DNA of 8,715 nt, taken from NCBI GenBank assembly GCA_021790415.1, contig JAJYDZ010000049.1, positions 1 through 8,715 on the forward strand, in the 5' to 3' direction. The notes under the pieces are model-generated. The model did not search any database. It saw nothing but the letters and a program-made list of their open reading frames with translations, and had not been told where the DNA came from. This DNA is from Thermoplasmata archaeon (lineage in GTDB: Archaea; Thermoplasmatota; Thermoplasmata; Thermoplasmatales; Thermoplasmataceae). The position numbers were made by a program, and so were the translations under genes. Below, in pieces: positions 6,153 to 8,715 of the stretch (position 1 is its first letter; each line of letters starts with the position of its first letter).

Positions 6153-6686
6153 TTATTGATTGGTTTCCAACTCATTTATGTGATCAATATACCAATAGGC
6201 ATCCTCTTCCGATGTGAGAAGTATATCCCTTTTTCCCGGCTTGAATTTCCTTATCTTTGAAAGATATCCTTTTCTTTTGTTTTCGAATTTCTTTGAATAT
6301 TCATTTCCAAGAGCTGCTTCATAAAATTTAAAATATGCCCTGTACAAAGTATAAGTTATTTCTGAATTTAGTGAGTTAACGTCTGAGAGATAATCTGATA
6401 CATAATCTCTCACCGATTGAATTCCCAGTTCAAGAACCTTGGATTTAATAGCAGCTTCCACGTCAATTTCTTCATCCTTTTCCTGAATTGAGTTTTTCTC
6501 CAGTTCTAGAAATTTTACCGGTTGATCCAAAATTCCTTCGACGATAGCCGATTTAACTGGTAATTCCCCTTTTACGGTACTCGGAATTATTATTATTCTT
6601 TCAGGATTTTTTTCCTTAATCAATTGCCTGAATTCTTCCCTGCCAGGATTTTTTAAAAAAAATTCATTGAATATTATAACTTCCAT
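6153..6686 (-). CDS. Uncharacterised 177-residue protein downstream of aCPSF1
   Basis: I do not recognise this family. The N-terminal third alternates strands and helices (MEVIIFN 1-7, helix about 15-26, RIIIIPS 30-36, helix about 42-52, VKFLEL 57-62), like a small Rossmann-type or PIN-like fold. The middle (about 65-130) is charged and helical, and residues 131-153 are rich in Lys/Arg, as in many nucleic-acid-binding segments. The C terminus returns to strand-helix with DILLTS (154-159) followed by EEDAYWYIDHINE. There are no cysteines, signal peptide or membrane segment. The ATG is 9 bp after the aCPSF1 stop. GAGG at 6694-6697, overlapping that stop, is a ribosome binding site with a 7-nt spacer, so the gene is surely co-transcribed with aCPSF1. 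A role linked to RNA processing or termination is only a guess from position. Confidence 0.8.
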   Translation of the reverse strand: MEVIIFNEFFLKNPGREEFRQLIKEKNPERIIIIPSTVKGELPVKSAIVEGILDQPVKFLELEKNSIQEKDEEIDVEAAIKSKVLELGIQSVRDYVSDYLSDVNSLNSEITYTLYRAYFKFYEAALGNEYSKKFENKRKGYLSKIRKFKPGKRDILLTSEEDAYWYIDHINELETNQ

Positions 6687-6695
6687 AGATTATCC

Positions 6696-8618
6696 TCACA
6701 TCAACCTGATCGTTTCCAGATTTTTCAATGCAGTAGCATCTATGGCAAACCTCTGTCTAATGAGCCTTGCAAATTCCGCCGCCTTTTCCCCGTCTCCATG
6801 GTTGACCAGTATTTTGTACGGCTTAGGATGCATTGTTGATATATATGCAAGAAGCTGTTTTTTATCGGAATGCCCTGAAAAACCTTCTGCGGTTTCAATT
6901 GCCATCTTTACTTCATATTTTACCTGCTTTCCGCCATCACTCAAGGTTATCTCATCCACTCCCCTCTGGATCCTTCGTCCGAGAGTTCCATCAGCCTGAT
7001 AACCAACAAAAACTAAAGAATTTTTCGCGGAAGGAGCCCAAGCTTTGAAAAACTCCATAACCGGCCCGCCATTCATCATTCCAGATGTTGCAAGAACGAT
7101 CTGATTTTCCACTGAATCACAAATTTCCTGTCTCTGATCTCTCGTTTCCACCTTGTGGAAGATATTGCTCATGAACGGATTTTCTCTTTTTACCATAATC
7201 TGCTCCCGCAATTCCCTGTTTAGAAATTCAGGATAGGCTGCGTGAATAGCTGTAGCTTCCATGATCATGCCGTCAAGATAAACTGGAGCATTTTTAATGA
7301 GACCAGTTCTCATTGCCTCTTCAAGAACCATCATAACCTCCTGACTTCTTCCCACTGCAAAAACCGGAATTAGAACTGATCCTCCTCTGTCGAAGGTTCG
7401 GTTAACTATTTCCACAAGTGATTCTGACGCATCCTTCCTGGTATGATGGTAATCGTCTCTCCCCGCATAGGTTGATTCCGTCATGAAGGTTTCTACTCTG
7501 GGAAATTTATTATTGGCCATGTTAAAAAGCCATGATTTCTCAAATTTCACATCCCCGCTCAGGACTATATTGTAAAGCCCTTCTCCAATGTGGAGGTGTA
7601 CCGATGCTGATCCAAGGATGTGCCCTGCGTTGTAAAATGTCAATCGTACATCAGGGGTTATATCCGTCGTTTCATTATATTTCAGGATAACGCTCCTTTT
7701 GATTATTTCTCTTATATGCTTTGACTCATAGGGCGCTTTGTGCCCTTCAGCATGTGCCACTTTAATGTAATCGTTTTGCAATAAGGCTGCCAAATCTCTG
7801 GTTGGTTGAGTCATATAGATTGGCCCTTCATACCCATACTTGTTTAACAGAGGAATTAACCCTGAATGATCCAGATGTGCATGCGTGAGAACCACCGCGT
7901 CCAGAGAAGATAACGGCTGAACTTCAGGTAGATAAAGATAGGGTGCACCTTCCCATGGTTTGCTTTCACTGGAGTTTGTGTTCATCATGCCGCAATCGAC
8001 CAGTATTTTTGAGTTGTTTGTTGATACCAGAGTTGCACTCCTTCCAACTTCCCTGTGTCCACCAAGGGCGGTCATTCTAACCCAAACTTCACCCTCCATT
8101 GGGGGGATATTGAGTTTTAGTCCAAGGGAGTGCAGGAATTTTTTCCTGTCATCCTTCATTTCCCTGAGATATTCTCTCATTTCCTTTACGGTTCTTGAAT
8201 GCATCGGGGGTGCTCTCACAAGCCTTGGCGACCATTTTGTATCTTCCTTTATTTTATGAATTATACTGCTTTCTCTCTGATTTAATATGGAAGGTTCCTC
8301 TACCTCAATTACAGCCTCGCCGGTATCTGCTTCAAAATACACGTTCTTTAGTGCTGCGTCTTCAGGAACTATCTGCCGTATAATTTCCTCAGCCTTTGTT
8401 TCATCTGTCAGTATACTTGGATCGGGCCTTATGGCAATTCTCCTTCTGATTTCCTGAGCGACCTGTCTTGCAATGTCATCCCTTCCGGAAAAGAGTGCCT
8501 CGTTTTTAGTATACACTACAATATTTGGCCCTTCATAATCTATTTCCGTTATACCGTTTTCCGGCAATATTCTGTCGAAAATACGTCTTGTTTCCTCTAT
8601 ATAGTCTTTAAAAGACAT
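6696..8618 (-). CDS. aCPSF1: archaeal beta-CASP ribonuclease / transcription termination factor (KH-MBL-beta-CASP)
   Basis: A full-length 640-residue orthologue of archaeal CPSF1, related to eukaryotic CPSF73. The family cleaves RNA at U-rich sites as an endonuclease, with reported 5'-3' exonuclease activity, and acts as a general transcription terminator in euryarchaea. Domains: N-terminal KH-like region (about 1-140), metallo-beta-lactamase core (about 175-390 plus the C-terminal part), and an inserted beta-CASP domain (about 400-565). Zinc ligands are complete: Asp208 (LVDCG), His246/His248/Asp250/His251 (THAHLDHSG), His333 (AGHILGS) and Asp356 (LSGDVKF). The beta-CASP motifs are also present: Glu381 (TESTY, motif A), His583 (GFSGHSD, motif B) and His607 (LVNHGDGEK, motif C). 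The C-terminal ETIRLM ending resembles the family's dimerisation tail. Start: ATG at 8616-8618 with GGAG at 8628-8631, 9 nt upstream. It heads a two-gene operon with the unknown 177-residue protein. Confidence 0.96.
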   Translation of the reverse strand: MSFKDYIEETRRIFDRILPENGITEIDYEGPNIVVYTKNEALFSGRDDIARQVAQEIRRRIAIRPDPSILTDETKAEEIIRQIVPEDAALKNVYFEADTGEAVIEVEEPSILNQRESSIIHKIKEDTKWSPRLVRAPPMHSRTVKEMREYLREMKDDRKKFLHSLGLKLNIPPMEGEVWVRMTALGGHREVGRSATLVSTNNSKILVDCGMMNTNSSESKPWEGAPYLYLPEVQPLSSLDAVVLTHAHLDHSGLIPLLNKYGYEGPIYMTQPTRDLAALLQNDYIKVAHAEGHKAPYESKHIREIIKRSVILKYNETTDITPDVRLTFYNAGHILGSASVHLHIGEGLYNIVLSGDVKFEKSWLFNMANNKFPRVETFMTESTYAGRDDYHHTRKDASESLVEIVNRTFDRGGSVLIPVFAVGRSQEVMMVLEEAMRTGLIKNAPVYLDGMIMEATAIHAAYPEFLNRELREQIMVKRENPFMSNIFHKVETRDQRQEICDSVENQIVLATSGMMNGGPVMEFFKAWAPSAKNSLVFVGYQADGTLGRRIQRGVDEITLSDGGKQVKYEVKMAIETAEGFSGHSDKKQLLAYISTMHPKPYKILVNHGDGEKAAEFARLIRQRFAIDATALKNLETIRLM

Positions 8619-8627
8619 TTTTATTTG

Positions 8628-8670
8628 CTCCGTTTAATTATAAATTTAATGGTAAAATTAATTATAAATT
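8628..8670 (-). promoter_or_regulatory. Predicted promoter region of aCPSF1 with a duplicated AT-rich box
   Basis: The sequence TTAATTATAAATT occurs twice in direct orientation (8634-8646 and 8658-8670), 24 bp apart; each copy contains a TATA-like core. The distal copy would place transcription start near 8640-8645 and include the GGAG ribosome binding site (8628-8631). The proximal copy would place it at or next to the ATG. No gene could be assigned in the remaining bases to 8715. Inference from motif and spacing. Confidence 0.4.
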
Positions 8671-8715
8671 ATAAGTTTAATTTTAATTTTTTGATTCTTG
8701 CTAGAATATCCTCTT

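Noticed and set aside
6667..7048. Two plus-strand open frames at the 3' end of aCPSF1
   Set aside because: They are antisense to conserved beta-CASP/MBL sequence and have no supporting signals.
7960..8383. Two plus-strand open frames opposite the KH and MBL regions of aCPSF1
   Set aside because: They are shadows of a highly conserved gene; the translated sequences show no family resemblance.
8673..8692. T-rich stretch on the plus strand near the right edge, terminator-like
   Set aside because: No plus-strand gene ends before it; on the strand in use it is A-rich upstream promoter DNA.

Overview
The window looks like chromosomal DNA of a euryarchaeon, most probably of the Thermoplasmata/Thermoplasmatales. 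The evidence is a set of archaeal information-processing proteins (aCPSF1, ribosomal protein S8e, SRP19, the Fe-S primase large subunit), an S8e sequence that matches what I remember of Thermoplasma S8e, AT-rich DNA with AGA/AGG and ATA codons, and TATA boxes about 25 bp upstream of start codons with no Shine-Dalgarno site (leaderless style). The assignment is from memory, not from a search. I see no mobile element, CRISPR array, tRNA or rRNA.

Left part (1-3214, all minus strand): the N-terminal 176 codons of a eukaryotic-like Ser/Thr protein kinase run off the left edge. Upstream of it lies an 864-residue protein with a degenerate P-loop ATPase domain followed by a long TPR-like helical array. 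This is the accessory, least characterised part and looks like a signalling pair. A perfect hairpin and a TATA box lie between the two genes.

Centre (3215-5502): a 204-bp divergent promoter region, then a plus-strand pair, an M24 Xaa-Pro peptidase and DNA primase large subunit PriL, coupled by an ATGA overlap.

Right part (5467-8618, minus strand): aCPSF1, the archaeal beta-CASP ribonuclease and transcription termination factor, is followed 9 bp later by an unrecognised 177-residue protein. A separate promoter then drives S8e (TTG start with a good Shine-Dalgarno site) and SRP19 (ATGA-coupled to S8e). SRP19 and priL converge and overlap by 36 bp, so each transcript must end inside the other gene. 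Short T-rich tracts and a hairpin lie at that junction.

Most of the window is housekeeping. The points worth a second look are the kinase/ATPase pair with altered catalytic motifs (DFS for DFG, Tyr at the end of Walker A), the T8 run at the kinase start, the convergent overlap, the duplicated AT-rich box before aCPSF1, and the unknown protein in the aCPSF1 operon.
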